Shown in pieces: positions 38,830-51,120 of a stretch of DNA of 64,000 nt (position 1 is the first letter of the stretch; every line of letters starts with the position of its first letter). Source of the stretch: Sebastes aleutianus (taxonomy: Eukaryota; Chordata; Actinopteri; Perciformes; Sebastidae). Where the stretch lies: assembly GCA_916700875.1 (NCBI GenBank), contig CAKAKS010000034.1:12606195-12670194 (forward strand), given 5' to 3'. The notes beneath the pieces were generated by a model, which saw nothing but the letters and a program-made list of their open reading frames with translations, searched no databases and was not told the DNA's origin. Made by a program: the position numbers and the translations under genes.

Positions 38830-40378
38830 GAGGCACCGTAGTCGCGAGCTTCCCCTTCAGGCCTCGGCAGGTATCACTAATCAATTTCAGAACAGACTTA
38901 ACAGGTAGATCACAGATGGACAGGAAGATATCCTGACATTTAAAGAGGTTTTAACCATAATAATGTTTTTAAAGTGTTTTTAATCTTTTTAAAAAGACTT
39001 TGTTTTCAACACTCAAACCTTTTAAATGTTTTTAACCCTTCATGGATTTAAGTTTCTTGTATGACCCATTTAACAATGAATTAATCTTTTATGTCACTAT
39101 AACTGTTTTTATTACTAGAAGTTTATTTATAGCTGATCAGCTTTCTTCAATCAAATTCTACCTATCACACATACATGTAGCCATTTATCTTCAATTCTTC
39201 ATAGACTGGGGACCATTTGAAGAACCTCTGCAAAAGAAACCTCTTTCTGTAAAGAGAGGGTGTTTAATTAACTCACATTAGGTGTCCACCTATGTCAAAT
39301 TTGTTCTTGGATAATTATGGCATAATAGGAAATAGTTAAAAATAGACACTGACCTGCTCTGTCGGAGGTGCCCTTTTATCAAAATGTCATGAAGCCGATC
39401 ACCAACCCATTCATTGTCCTAATTTGTCTGCCCAAGGCCAGGCTTGTTCCAAATCTGGATGGTAACTTGCTGTTTGGGCAACCTGTGGTCTCTGAGGTCA
39501 GGAAGAGCTGAAATTAGTGCAGCCTTTGCTTTTCTTCAGTAGTACAGTCAGTGTAAGCAATAATTTGGAGCAGTAGGACTTGCTCCCTCGCTGTGTCGTG
39601 TTGACACGCTTGTCTTTCTAGAGGTGTGGTCTGAGGTGAAAGGGAGACAACCGGGGGAGCCGTCTGTGTAATTTGCTAGGCTCATTGTTCGACATGGATT
39701 TGTGGAAGTAAACTTGTTCAGTTGTTTTCTTCTCTTGGTTAAGTCACAGAGATAACAGGCTGTGCTGTACGTCAAATCAAAGCCAGCGAATTTTAAACAG
39801 ACAGACGGCAGATTGAAAAAACATTGGTGGCCTTTTCCTACAAATCTTACATTCCACAAATGATTTTTGTACCAGTGTAAAATGATTTTAACATTTGGTT
39901 AAAGCTGGCTATGATTTTACCTTGAAGTTTTTCTCTTGTGGGTCCTTGTAACAATCTGTCCGACAGTAATATAAGATGTCTGGGGACACTAAGCAGCCCT
40001 GCTGTAACCCTCTGTGATGGACTGGCTGGGGCATTCATTAAAGTTTCAGGCTCTGCAGGATAAAAAATTTGAGAGAGAGGCAGGCTGTGATTCAGGAGTG
40101 ACCTTCTGCTTTTATTACGTATAATACAGGGGGAGTTAACTGAAGCCATTTGCTGGCCTTCAGGGCACGCAGCAGTCTGAGTAATACGAGGCTACAGAAG
40201 GGCAAAACTGTAGGTGTGAATAGCCAAATCTGGTCAGTGTATATCCCACGCCAAAACCTGGATAATGGACCTGGCGAGCTGAAATGTAGGCTTGGAGAGG
40301 ATGAAAGTATTGTAGTGAGAGGTGGAGGAGCTGGCATGTTAATGGTGGTTTACTCTAGCTTCACTCTAATGTAGTAAC
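38830..40378. other. Intergenic, no gene seen
   Basis: Several minus-strand frames of 80-103 codons (39548-40337) have no family resemblance or splice support. No repeat was recognised. Confidence 0.4.
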
Positions 40379-41017
40379 TAGGGCTGTCAAAGTTAATGAA
40401 AATGAATTTTAACGCCACTAATTTCTTTAACGCATTAATGCAACTTGCGATTTTTAGGTTGTAGCTCAGTTTTAAAGCTAGAGTGAAGATGACACCATAT
40501 GAAACTAAGAAATCCATTGGTACCAATCACATCATACTAGCTTGTAGCAAAGGAGGCTAAATAACGCTCCAAACTTACGCTAAATTTTGGCGAGGAAAAA
40601 CTGGCATGGCCATTTTCAAAGGGGTCCCTTGACCTCTGACCTCAAGATATGTGAATGAAAATGGGTTCTATGGGTACCCACGAGTCTCCCCTTTACAGAC
40701 ATGCCCACTTTATGATAATCACATGCGGTTTTGGGCAAGTCATAGTCAAGTCAGCACACTGACTCACTGACAGCTGTTGTTGCCTGTTGGGCTGCAGTTT
40801 GCCATGTTATGATTTGACCATATTTTTCTATGCTAAATGCAGTACCTGTGAGGGTTTCTGGAGATAGTAATGAAAGGGTGGCGAGAGAGGGGATGATATG
40901 CAGCAAAAGACTGCAGGGCGCCCCAACAAATCTCCCTTTAAGGTACATTTTGAACAGATAGAAAATGTGATTAATTTGCGATTAATCACGATTAACTATG
41001 GACAATCATGCGATTAG
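40379..41017. mobile_element. hAT-like MITE, TAGGGCTGTCAA family, 3' truncated
   Basis: Begins TAGGGCTGTCAAAGTTAATG and carries AACGCATTAATGCAACTTGC, the GGGGTCCCTTGACCTCTGACC module and GATTAATCACGATTAACTAT. The sequence stops matching the complete sister at 60685 after CATGCGATTA, so about 35 bp of the right end are missing. Confidence 0.75.
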
Positions 41018-43590
41018 TTGACCTATCTTTATGCTTGATTCCATATTGCTTTTCACTGAACCTGAACACCTGAAACATTGTGTGAGCACAGGATGCTTGA
41101 AGTCCACACCATTTGCCAGGTGCTACTCCATACACAATGCATTTTATTAGTTTCAAATTAGCCTCTAAAGTGAGCATAAAGTGGGCAAACATCTGCTGAT
41201 AAATATCACGTGATTATGATCAAAAGCTCCAGGACAGCTACTAAACGGACCTTGCGGTGAGATCGTTTTCTCAACAATACATTAATTTCTTCTTTAGCAG
41301 ACACAGACCCCTGCCCCTCTTAATATGGAGTCATAAGTGTTTGTACACAGTGGGACTTTATACTTCTCCTATCTGCTTGAATAGCACGCAGGGTCTAATT
41401 AACATGTCTGGCCAGTAAATTGCCCTGTTCTCCCGCAACAGTAGTTTGGGCGCTGTGATAAAAAACCCTAGAATGAACCAACTCAGCAGCTCAGCAGAGT
41501 GTCTGCCTGCACAAACAGGGAAGATGGTCTGGAGCATAAAAGGGACTCCATAAAACGCAAACCACTAAGTACACAGCTTAGCCCTGCTTCCTCATTCAAT
41601 TTTCCTTTGTGTCATTTCAGATCACGCGGGATAATTGTTTAATGCAGCGTTTCACAAAAACAAGGTGCCTCGGAAAACAAATTAACATTATATGTGGTGA
41701 CGTGTGTTATCCTCCTACTTTGGAGCCATCATTGTGTCTTTGGCGGAGGATATTCCCCCGCTGGAATTTCCAGAGAACCAGGCGCTTCATTTTGGAATTT
41801 TTAAACGACTGCCTGGCAGCTGCTGGTGTTTCCAAGGCAACTGTGTGATTGGGAAGGGGGATTTGAATGGTGGCTGTCAGCGAGGAAAATTGAGCGCTGC
41901 CACAGGGATACATTTTACCCTGTGAGAGTTTACGTTAAATGTGGGTCAATCATAAGCTTCTATTAAGTCTTCACCCTGGCGAGGCATATTAATTTGCATC
42001 TTTGCTTGACTCGTCTGTATTCCATTAAGAGTAGTAGGCTGCTCGCTGGTTTCTAGAGCTGCAGTATAATGTGTGATGAATGTGTGGTGGTATGAAGCGG
42101 AGGGGGGGTAAATAAAGAGAACTTCCAGTGCTCGCAGGCTAATGGAGGCAGATGTCATCCTGCACTTTGCACGCCTTTTGATCAGTTTCTCCGATCAGGC
42201 AGCTCATTTATTGAACGATTTGATGACATGTGCATGAAATGAACAGCAATAAGTAATACAGCAATGCATTAACTGGGCACTTTCTTCACATACAAATAAG
42301 GATTTTATTCCAATTTGTTGATTAATGCTGTCATTATAGCTCCATTGTGTTCAGTCTGTCCTGACAATCCAATCACAGTGTGATCATGTTCATCTCGTCT
42401 GCCAGCAGATATAGCTTCCAAAATTAAGCAATTGAAAGTCACCATTAACCTAACGTGTTTAATGCTTGTATGGCTGGAAGCATTCAGGGTTTTTTTTCTA
42501 AATCTTTTGTCTAAATTCTATTGAATCCAATGTCTTATTCTTTAATAGCCAAATATGATTAAGATAACAGACTCATAAGCCACATTTTCTGTGACTAATG
42601 GCTTTCTTTGACGTGTTATTTATTTGTGCTCGGTCATTTAATTATATGGTTTACATGAAATGAATAGAGCCACTGATTGTTTTATTCATTCAGCAGAGAC
42701 CCGACATTACAGCTTAAAAAGACTGGAATAAAATTCCACTGAATTTAAGCTGAGGAAAGCAGGCAGCTTCTATCAGTCTTAACGACACTGATCTGTTAAA
42801 GATGTCACTTATGACACATTGGCAGTGTGCCTGTGATGTTATGAATATTTTATATTTGCGCCATACCAAATGACATGTCTCAAACCAGCTCCTAATGGAC
42901 GCTTTGAAAGGGCATTACCAACCAGGCAGAGAGGAGCATCTGCATATCAGGTTTTAAATCATCATATGATTCCAGATGTTTTATAGCTGTGCTATTATTA
43001 GCCAGTTTGTCTGAAGCATTATCAGATGAAGAAGCCGCACACAGGAGCCATCAGTGTATCATAGTGATTTTTAAACTATAACGCTGATGTTTATCTGCTT
43101 TTTACCTATCAGATTGATCCTTAAAAAGTATCAGATGAACATCAGCTGTTGCGTTCAGGTTTGAATACGGCATATCTAACAAATCCCATCTATTTTTTAA
43201 GGAATCTAAACATCAAATTGTTTCTGATTTTAGGTTGATTTGATTCAGAAATGATCTTGAACCCATCTCAGTCCCTTCTTTTTGCATCCATAAGGACTTA
43301 TGTTTGTTAATATGTTCAGTTTTCACTAAAGACCAAAGGGCACAAACATTCTTATAGACTGTGGTGTTTCCAGCAGGATTTAGTGAGACTGTGGTGGTTG
43401 GACCTTGCACCCTCTACGGGGAGAAAAGTTTGTACATTTTAAAGTTAAATACATCGATCTGGTGCACTTTGAAAGCAAAATTAAAAGGATAGGTCTATGA
43501 AGAAACTTGTGCTGTTGTAATGACTTTTGTTCTCTAGTGTAAATTTAATCATAAACACATTGGTTGCATAGATATGAATGGTGATGATGC
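41018..43590. other. Intergenic, candidate regulatory blocks
   Basis: No coding similarity. Unique, moderately AT-rich sequence at about 41380-41930, 42180-42260 and 42580-43040, with many TAAT/ATTA cores and a low repeat content. Conservation cannot be assessed here. Confidence 0.4.
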
Positions 43591-43895
43591 GGCAAAAAAA
43601 AATACTTCAATATCGATACTGCGATGATATTATAGGGTTGATTATTGGTGTTTTCACAAAATATTTAGACTGAGATTGTTGATAATAATCATAACTAATG
43701 TGGATATAATGACAGGTAATGGCAAATAATAGAACAGCTAGTAGAACTTAGTCTGTTAAGTTCAGAAAATTACATCACTTTACTGTAATGCAGCCTTTAA
43801 AACCAGGAAAAGACAACACTTTTGTCATATTATGACATCCAAAATCTAAGACGATATCTAGTCTCATATCAAGATATCGATATAATATCGATCAG
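43590..43895. repeat. Dispersed MITE-like repeat with ATATCGAT ends
   Basis: ATACTTCAATATCGATACTG at the left and AAGATATCGATATAATATCG at the right are loosely inverted. This pattern is common in fish genomes. No target duplication seen. Confidence 0.5.
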
Positions 43896-45620
43896 AGCAG
43901 GGGGCCACATCCCTGGGAAGGTTTTCGTCCCTGACCCGCCGAGTTGAATCCCCCGGGCAGACTGCACGGACCCCATCCGTTGAGAAGTGTAAAAATATTT
44001 TCGGTTCATAATGAAACTGTGGCGGGCCTATCTAGACTGGCAGGTAATTAATGGGATGACATAAAAGGTATGTACTTATAGTGCAGCATCGTTGCTGTTA
44101 CTCAGAGCGGTGACTCTCACAAGGTGGATAGTTGATACTCGTTCATGTCCAGTTGGGAAATAATTGAGGTTGTCATATCACTTAGTTGTCATGGCAATCT
44201 GCTGGATGTCACGCCGGGGCTGATCTACTGAGATGCTGCTGACCACACTCAAGCGCCACAGGGGAAGTTTTTTTTTTTTTCACCGATCAGGACAAAGCAC
44301 TTGTACAGAGGAAGAGTGACTGGGAGGGCAGGGAAACGCAGTCACACTGACAGCTATAGCTTCGCCTGTAGACACGCACACAAACGCACACGAATCCCAA
44401 AAGCATGAACGCTTTTGGTAATGAATAGCTATCCGTTACTGTAAAGAGTCTCCGGAGAAACGGTTGTTATGAATGAGGGGTTTGTGTGTGTACGTGTGTG
44501 TGTGTGTGTGTGTGTGTCCCAGCATGAGCTTTTCACACAGACTAAAACTTCCTCCCCAGTGGATATGGAGCAGTGAAGAGCCTGTCTGCTTACCTCAGCA
44601 CTAATCCAGAAAGAAAGCAGACAGGACACACTGGGCTATGGATCCACTGCTGCTATTCATGGACAGGGCGGGATCACATTTCCAGTACTAAAGAGCCTCT
44701 CTTGTCTTTTCTACTCTAGAGTTTCATTTCCCTTTTAGCATCGAAAGCCCACGAACTGACCCAACTAACAAAGATGTACACAAAATTGAATTTTGCACCT
44801 GAAGCTACAAGTGGTAAATGTTTCAATGCATAGGCCATTTAAAAGATTTACAAGTGGAACACAGATATGACCTAGTGACTATACAGAGATGTTTATTCAA
44901 CCAGAAGATGCAGGTACGATCGCACATGTCAACACAGGTGCTTTTCAAGCTTGATTCAACAGGCAAATTAACCAACAAAGATACTTGCACACTGTATGCA
45001 AGCATCTTCTTTGGTTAATTTAACTCGCAGCCTTGTAGCGAACAAAGAATTCCTTTCACATGTTTGCCAAACCCCTATCGCACCGCTAAATTACTGTCAC
45101 AGATTTTTAAACACTACAAACACATCTCTCACCCCGGGCCAACCAACACTTAGTCAAGCTGAAGCCATTAGTGAAGTAGAGGAAAGGAGGCCTGAACACA
45201 AGTGTAAACATGTGCAGACATCAACAACGGTTCAAGGCTTCTGTGAGGCTTCACTGTTTTGCTACACAAAAATAAACTTTATCTTTCATATTTTAAATGG
45301 TTCGTTCTCTTCCTTATTATTTTTTCGTTCTCATTCACACTCGTAGAGCACTTTCAAATAGAGATGGAGGTGTGCATTAAATACATATTAAGGAAAAGCA
45401 AATGTAGACAACTGAAAATACAAAAACAACAACTAACCACAGCCATGTACTGCTATAGGTGAAACCTGTGTTTTAGAAGTAATGCATGATTTTCATTTTG
45501 CCGTTGCATTTGCACATTGTTTGATGGGTAATTTTGTGCACAAGGTTAATGTAGTTCCTTGTTAGCTCAACTGCATGAGGCTACAGTGGTATGGTCTGTT
45601 AATGGGATGTTCATAATGAT
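43896..45620. other. Intergenic, no gene seen
   Basis: Contains a (TG)n tract at 44482-44517. Short frames at 44818-45346 have no recognisable features. Confidence 0.45.
44482..44517. repeat. (TG)n microsatellite
   Basis: Imperfect TG run with one TACG interruption. Confidence 0.93.
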
Positions 45621-45628
45621 TATTTAAG

Positions 45629-46290
45629 GAGCAGTGTCCACCAAAGCGTTTTTTCCTGAGGCCAGCATATTTTTTTAATGCTTTGCAATAGGAGTGCCGC
45701 ATATTTACGCTATGGTAAAAATGCCAGCAGTGAGACAAGTGTCTTTTTTGCACAGAGCGCTGCACCTTTGGCGTTTTTTTTTTCAGGTTGCAGAGAATTG
45801 AAAAATGTTCAGCTTTGGGTAAAACGCTTCACTCGTCATTGTCACTTTTCACCCAGCAGTCCAATCACAGCGGAGTAGAGGTGGGACAAATAGCCTACCA
45901 CAAAGACGTGATCAAATGTGTTTATTATTATGAATATGTTGTGGTCTTATTTTGTATGTTATGCTATTGTTTTTATTGTTTTGACTTTATGTTGTCCCCA
46001 TGTCTGGAGCACTGGACCAAATGAATTTCCCCGTGTGGGATAATAAAGTTGATCTGAGTCTGTATCCGAACCAAACGATCGTACTCACTGAGATATTTCC
46101 TCCCCCTCAGAATCTCATGAACCCACGTAGACCAGCAGGTTCGTCTTCTCTCCGTATATGTGCCTCAGCCTAGCTTTCATCCATAGCAAGGGCCAGAGCA
46201 AGCACTCTACCACCGGCATGTTTACTTCCTCGACTATCAACCAAAGCGTTTTCAGCTGGGAAAACATGCTTTAGTGGACACAGGCCCTTA
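45629..46290. mobile_element. MITE with TAAGG..GTGTCCAC ends, interrupted by a LINE tail
   Basis: The left end TTAAGGAGCAGTGTCCACCA (then AAGCG) and the reverse complement of the right end (TAAGGGCCTGTGTCCACTAA, then AGC) are inverted. CCAAAGCGTTTT occurs near both. In the middle, AATTTCCCCGTGTGGGATAA TAAAG near 46023-46048 is a LINE-type 3' tail, so a second element is nested. Confidence 0.6.
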
Positions 46291-48240
46291 GTGTTTATCA
46301 AATCTCATGTAAGTGTTTTAACCAATGTAACCAATTTAATTGTTTTAAATCAATACATGTGAAAGAAGTAGTATTAGAAAAAATGTTTAGTATTTAATGC
46401 TGACATTCATTTTGTGAAATCTTTCAGAATCCGTGTAAAAATGTGTTTCACAACAGGGCAAATGCAAATACTCTCCATGTATTCTCATTCTAACCGTCTC
46501 TCTCTCTCTCTGTGTGTAAAACTGCAGTTTGGCTCCTTGAAGACCTCCTAGCCTTGGCAGGAGTGACAGCGTTTTACCCAATGTGTATTCACAACCAAGG
46601 TAATTATAAGTCTGTGTGGTAGCTGCTGTTCTTCTACATGTCTAATTAAATCATTCAAGTTAGACATTCGTGTGCTAGTTTAACAGCCGCGTGCAGCATT
46701 ATGAAAAAATGACCTTGTGCCATATTTCAGAGATGGTTTCTGTTTTTCAAAATGAATCGAGGTGCAACAAGGCAAAGTCTGTAATGGCAGTTATTGTGTG
46801 CTACTTGGTTGAGGATGTGGAAAGGGAAGTAAAGAAGGAGAAACTACTCCAGAAAGTCAATGTCAAGGCTTTCAATTTTTGGTATTCAATAAGAGCATGT
46901 CATTGTCATCATTTCCAGCCTAACAAGTATTATAATAGTCATTTGCTTTACGGATGCTGAATGCATTTTATCCTGTCGGAGATTACTATTCACTATCAGT
47001 TGATAAAATGAAAGCAATTAAAATGCCACTGACTTTCTAAGACTAGAATTATAAACTATAACATGAATTAAAAAGATTGGTATTGTCACATTGTTTTATA
47101 TCAGCTACTCATGATTCACGTAATTAAAATGAGCTTTTCATTTCAGGGATGAAGAGCTCTCTACTGGCAGCACTAGTACACTTGTGAGTAAATATGACAG
47201 TTCTGTAAGTGAAATGTCTGTATTTTTTAAATGAAGCATGGTGGTATGGATCCTCCTGAAGATTTACAGGGAGTTTGGTGTCACCGGGGTCACAAGCAGA
47301 GGAGGATTTCATCTGCGTAATTGGCCACAGTGGCTTTAAAACCACTCCACTTCAGGAAATTTGATGCATCGAGGTGCTCGTGTGAATATGTGCGTGCAGT
47401 GGCCAGTGATATTTACTGATTACCTATAAACATCTCATGTGCAGTATATACATGCATACAGGTCCCTGTACAACATGAGCAGGAGCATCAAATCCTTGTT
47501 CAATACACTCCAACATGACACGGCCTCTGCAGGAAGTGAGACATGGAAGAGCATGCCTCACTTTGTGATTGCAGCTGTGTTCAATTTAGGCCTGAAATGG
47601 GATATTGTCACCTTCACACTTTCTTTTCCATTTTAATTAAATGGCTTCCTATTCCAGAGGACAGTGCAGATACCAGAACAGTCTGTTCAAGATTGAAAAG
47701 CAAAATTAATAAGATTTCTCCCTATGAAGTTCTATTTAGAGATGGGGATGAAAACACTTGCATGCCCCTCAAAATGGCATTGTGCTCTGGCACTCCAGCC
47801 ACGCACCGTTAATCTGTTTGAACACAGAAGCACTGTGGGATGCTGGGGAATCCAGCGGGCTGCTTGATGTGGCAACAATTATTTGTTAAAAGCTTCTCAT
47901 CTGGACTGTTAATGGTGAGAAATGGTTGCACAAATAGGAGCTGACAGAAATTGATCACGCTAATACCTTTAAAATGTAATCCCTCAGCCTCGGGGGGATA
48001 TGACCTCATGATGAAGTCAAATGAGGTTTTATTTTGCGCTTCATGACAAAACTTGTACCCTTGTGTGAGTTGTGTAACTGACTGCATTTGACCTGCAGTG
48101 ATATAATTTCTTTATCCATCCATCCGTGAGGTATACCTGCTTATCCTTTGGTAGGCCCCTTTGTCACGCTCTCATGCGAGGCACATGAGGCACATCCTCT
48201 TCTATCTTCTCATCCTCCAGTCTCTCTTAGTAATTCATCA
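46291..48240. other. Intergenic, no gene seen
   Basis: Mostly unique sequence. Blocks at 47500-47830 and 47930-48090 look non-repetitive and homogeneous but carry no coding signal. Confidence 0.4.
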
Positions 48241-48800
48241 GTAAAACTGCTTGTAACAGTGCTGAAACCGGCGTTTATTCAGAAGTAAATACCAGTAACC
48301 GTAACCTAGGCCCTGTCCACAGGATGAACAGAGTGAACAAAATCGTAAGCGTAGCTTTGCTGCTGGGCGCTGATGTTGCAATGGAACGAACAATTGACTT
48401 TCACTTCTTGGCAATATAGTATGCCCAAAACAGGCAACTGAGGCAACAGTTCACCGGTCCGAGAGAGTTAGCAGCCACGATGTTGTGTGTATTGTCGTGG
48501 AGACAAGCAGCCACTTTCCCAGTAAGTTTCCTAGTTTAGCCGTGAGGTTGTCAGTTGTGTGTCGGCGTACTTTACAGGGTTTCCGCCAGTGTATTGCAAG
48601 TCCGGTGGCCCACCGTGTGTGTGACGGTGAGTATGAAGTGAGCAGTAACATTATAGCTGTGAACGTAGCAGTGCAGTGTGTGCACAGTTTATTAGTACAT
48701 TGCACATTTATCTGTTCATTAAATAAATGTTACAACTCCTCAAGACCCAAGCCAAGTTCCCATGTCTTGCTTGCCACCCGCTAATTAAAGTGAAGGGGAT
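48240..48800. other. Possible retroelement-derived block
   Basis: GC-richer sequence with frames on both strands, ending TTAAATAAATGTTACAACTC. It is compositionally unlike its neighbours and could be a solo LTR or SINE/LINE piece. No terminal TG...CA pair or target duplication was identified. Confidence 0.25.
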
Positions 48801-50600
48801 TAGCAAACACCATTCCCCCTGCAGGCATAACGTTTCAACAGTATTCAATTTATAATCTGTCTTGTGTGATTGTTGCTGGAATTTGTTCAGTTATCACCTG
48901 CACACTGATTGGAGACATATCAAATATTAGCAGACGTGTAACACACAATGAAGTTCATTGAATTATTATTATATTAACCAATGAGTATTTTTTTAAATCA
49001 TTCCAAAAAGGCAATAATTGGGATATATACTGGTCACCTCTTATACTGCCCATGATGCAGGCTAGCCAATGAATAAGTTATGTAATTTAAAAATGCTAAA
49101 ACCTTTTGCGCCAAATCCAATCCAAACAGTAGTGACTCCACACTGATGCGTCCTGATGTAAACTCTATCTGTATCATACCAAATTACTATAATCCTATTT
49201 CACTGTGTGAGCTGGATATGTGCTCCAGTGACACAAGGACACTAATGCACCTCTGAGTGGTCCAACCTGGACTATTTCCAGACTGTCCTTTTAGTGGCAC
49301 AGGCCTCCCCGTCCAGCCTGCCATCTTCACGTCTGCGCTTTAGCAACTATCCTGATAATCTCATTTGTTTTTCTATCATGTCTTCGCTGCCAGAAGTTCT
49401 TATTAAAGTTCACTGACTCGTACTGAATTCATTTGGGAAATGGATGCTTGGAAAAATTGAAAATCAATTTTGTTCTTTAAAAAAAAAAACATTGCAAAAC
49501 TTCTTGACAGCACTGCAAACGAAAATAGTTGTGAAATAGTCCTATTATATCTGACTTTTGACAGTGATGTATGTTAATAGATTTGTATTTTTCACCCTTA
49601 AGTTGACTCGACATATCCGGTACAGCCAGAAGCTAGTGACGATCTATCTAAAATATAAAAAAAGCACTATGAACAACCTTAGACAACGTAGTCAATGTGT
49701 TTTGACAAGTCTATCTAAACCAGTTGGTGATATTTTTCTGAGGTTGTGTTTTTTTTTTTCTCAGGCTTTTAAAAAAAATGTCAAGCAAAATGTGAAAAAC
49801 CTTCTCAAATGAAAGCGTTCGTCAAACCTCTGTGAAGTTCTTTGGTGTAGCTGGCAGCTTCTGGCAGCCTTTGATGCAAACAGAACTGAATCTCTGGTGA
49901 AAATATCTGGCAAAGAAAAGTGTCCTCTGTAGAAATACAAATATAGTACACACACTGAAACATGTACTCCCACTCACTCACTTGCGCACCCACACAAACA
50001 CCAGAGGTACAGTGTGGTTGTCATTTTTGTACTGAGCGTTTGACAGCCCGCATGTCAGACTTCTCTCAGGGGAAAAGAGCAGTAGAGGATCAGGCAGCTA
50101 CAGAAAGTCCTTTTAAAAGAAAATCCCTTTCACTTGAAAAAATACTCAGTGTTTGTCTGAAATGAGCACTCTGACACGTGTCATATCTGTAAACCATCCT
50201 AGAAAACGGCACTTGGATTTTAGAGAACACAAATCGGATAAGAAGCAATATTCATCTTCAAAAATCTGGCACTGCTAAATATGATTGGAACTGTAAAATA
50301 AGGATTAATCTATTTTATAATATTTTTTCTTTCCTTCAAATTATTTTTGGCTAAATGGATTCTTTTGTATGTGCTTTGCAGATCATTATTATTATTATTT
50401 TTTAGGTTTTTACATCATTCTGCAGCTTCACAGTGGTGTTCCTTATGCATTCAAATCCGAAAATTCAAATTTTAGTTGGTATGTTCAGCGTCAAAATGCT
50501 ATTTTCCCAAGCCCTTCTAAAAAAAAATCCCCATGTGACCTGATGTAGGTTTCTGCAAGATGACGCTGCTACATGTACAGTATATATACTGTACATCCTT
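48800..50600. other. Intergenic, no gene seen
   Basis: No coding similarity, inverted ends or RNA genes noticed. Short poly-A and poly-T runs only. Confidence 0.4.
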
Positions 50601-50624
50601 ATTGTCAATATATTAATGTTGCAT

Positions 50625-51120
50625 ACAGTAACTTAGATGGCCGTCGGCACGCTCCCAGTTTGGAGAAGCTGACCGGAGTACCGACACGGAAGCTAAGCAA
50701 TATACTGCTGTATGGACACCACGTTAGTTCGGATCCGAAAGTCGCACAATAACACAAACAAACTAACCGATCAATGTAGCGGTAGCCCAGCAACTCCCAT
50801 GTTCTGCAACGTAAAATTACTGTTTTTGTGAATGGAGTCTGGTCTCCGTCGGAAGAGGACTGTCTGATTGCAAGGTAAAGCTGTTCAAATATTCTAAATA
50901 TAGCATACACTGAAACTGATATGGATTTTTTTAGGTGGCTAAAATATGTTTTTCTGCTGCTCCCGTTCACAGCCGCTTTACCTCACCTTCAAACAGCCCT
51001 TTCTGACGGGGACTTGAAACCATTATATCGCTCTCTCCAAAGCCACCAGACCACATTCAGAAAAGTAGCAATTTTACTTTGGGAGTATACATACAACTCT
51101 ATTTCAAAACATTAAAACTA
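50625..51120. repeat. Probable dispersed repeat of unknown class
   Basis: The stretch AACTTAGATGGCCGTCGGCA ... GTCGGAAGAGGACTGTCTGA ... CCAAAGCCACCAGACCACAT is GC-richer than its surroundings and resembles fish interspersed sequence. No defined ends. Confidence 0.35.

Noticed and set aside
48240..48800. Solo LTR
   Set aside because: Composition differs from the flanks, but no TG/CA termini or target duplication could be identified.
50625..50720. 5S rRNA-like sequence
   Set aside because: The AAGCTAAGCA-type stretch is isolated; the internal control region of 5S RNA is not present.
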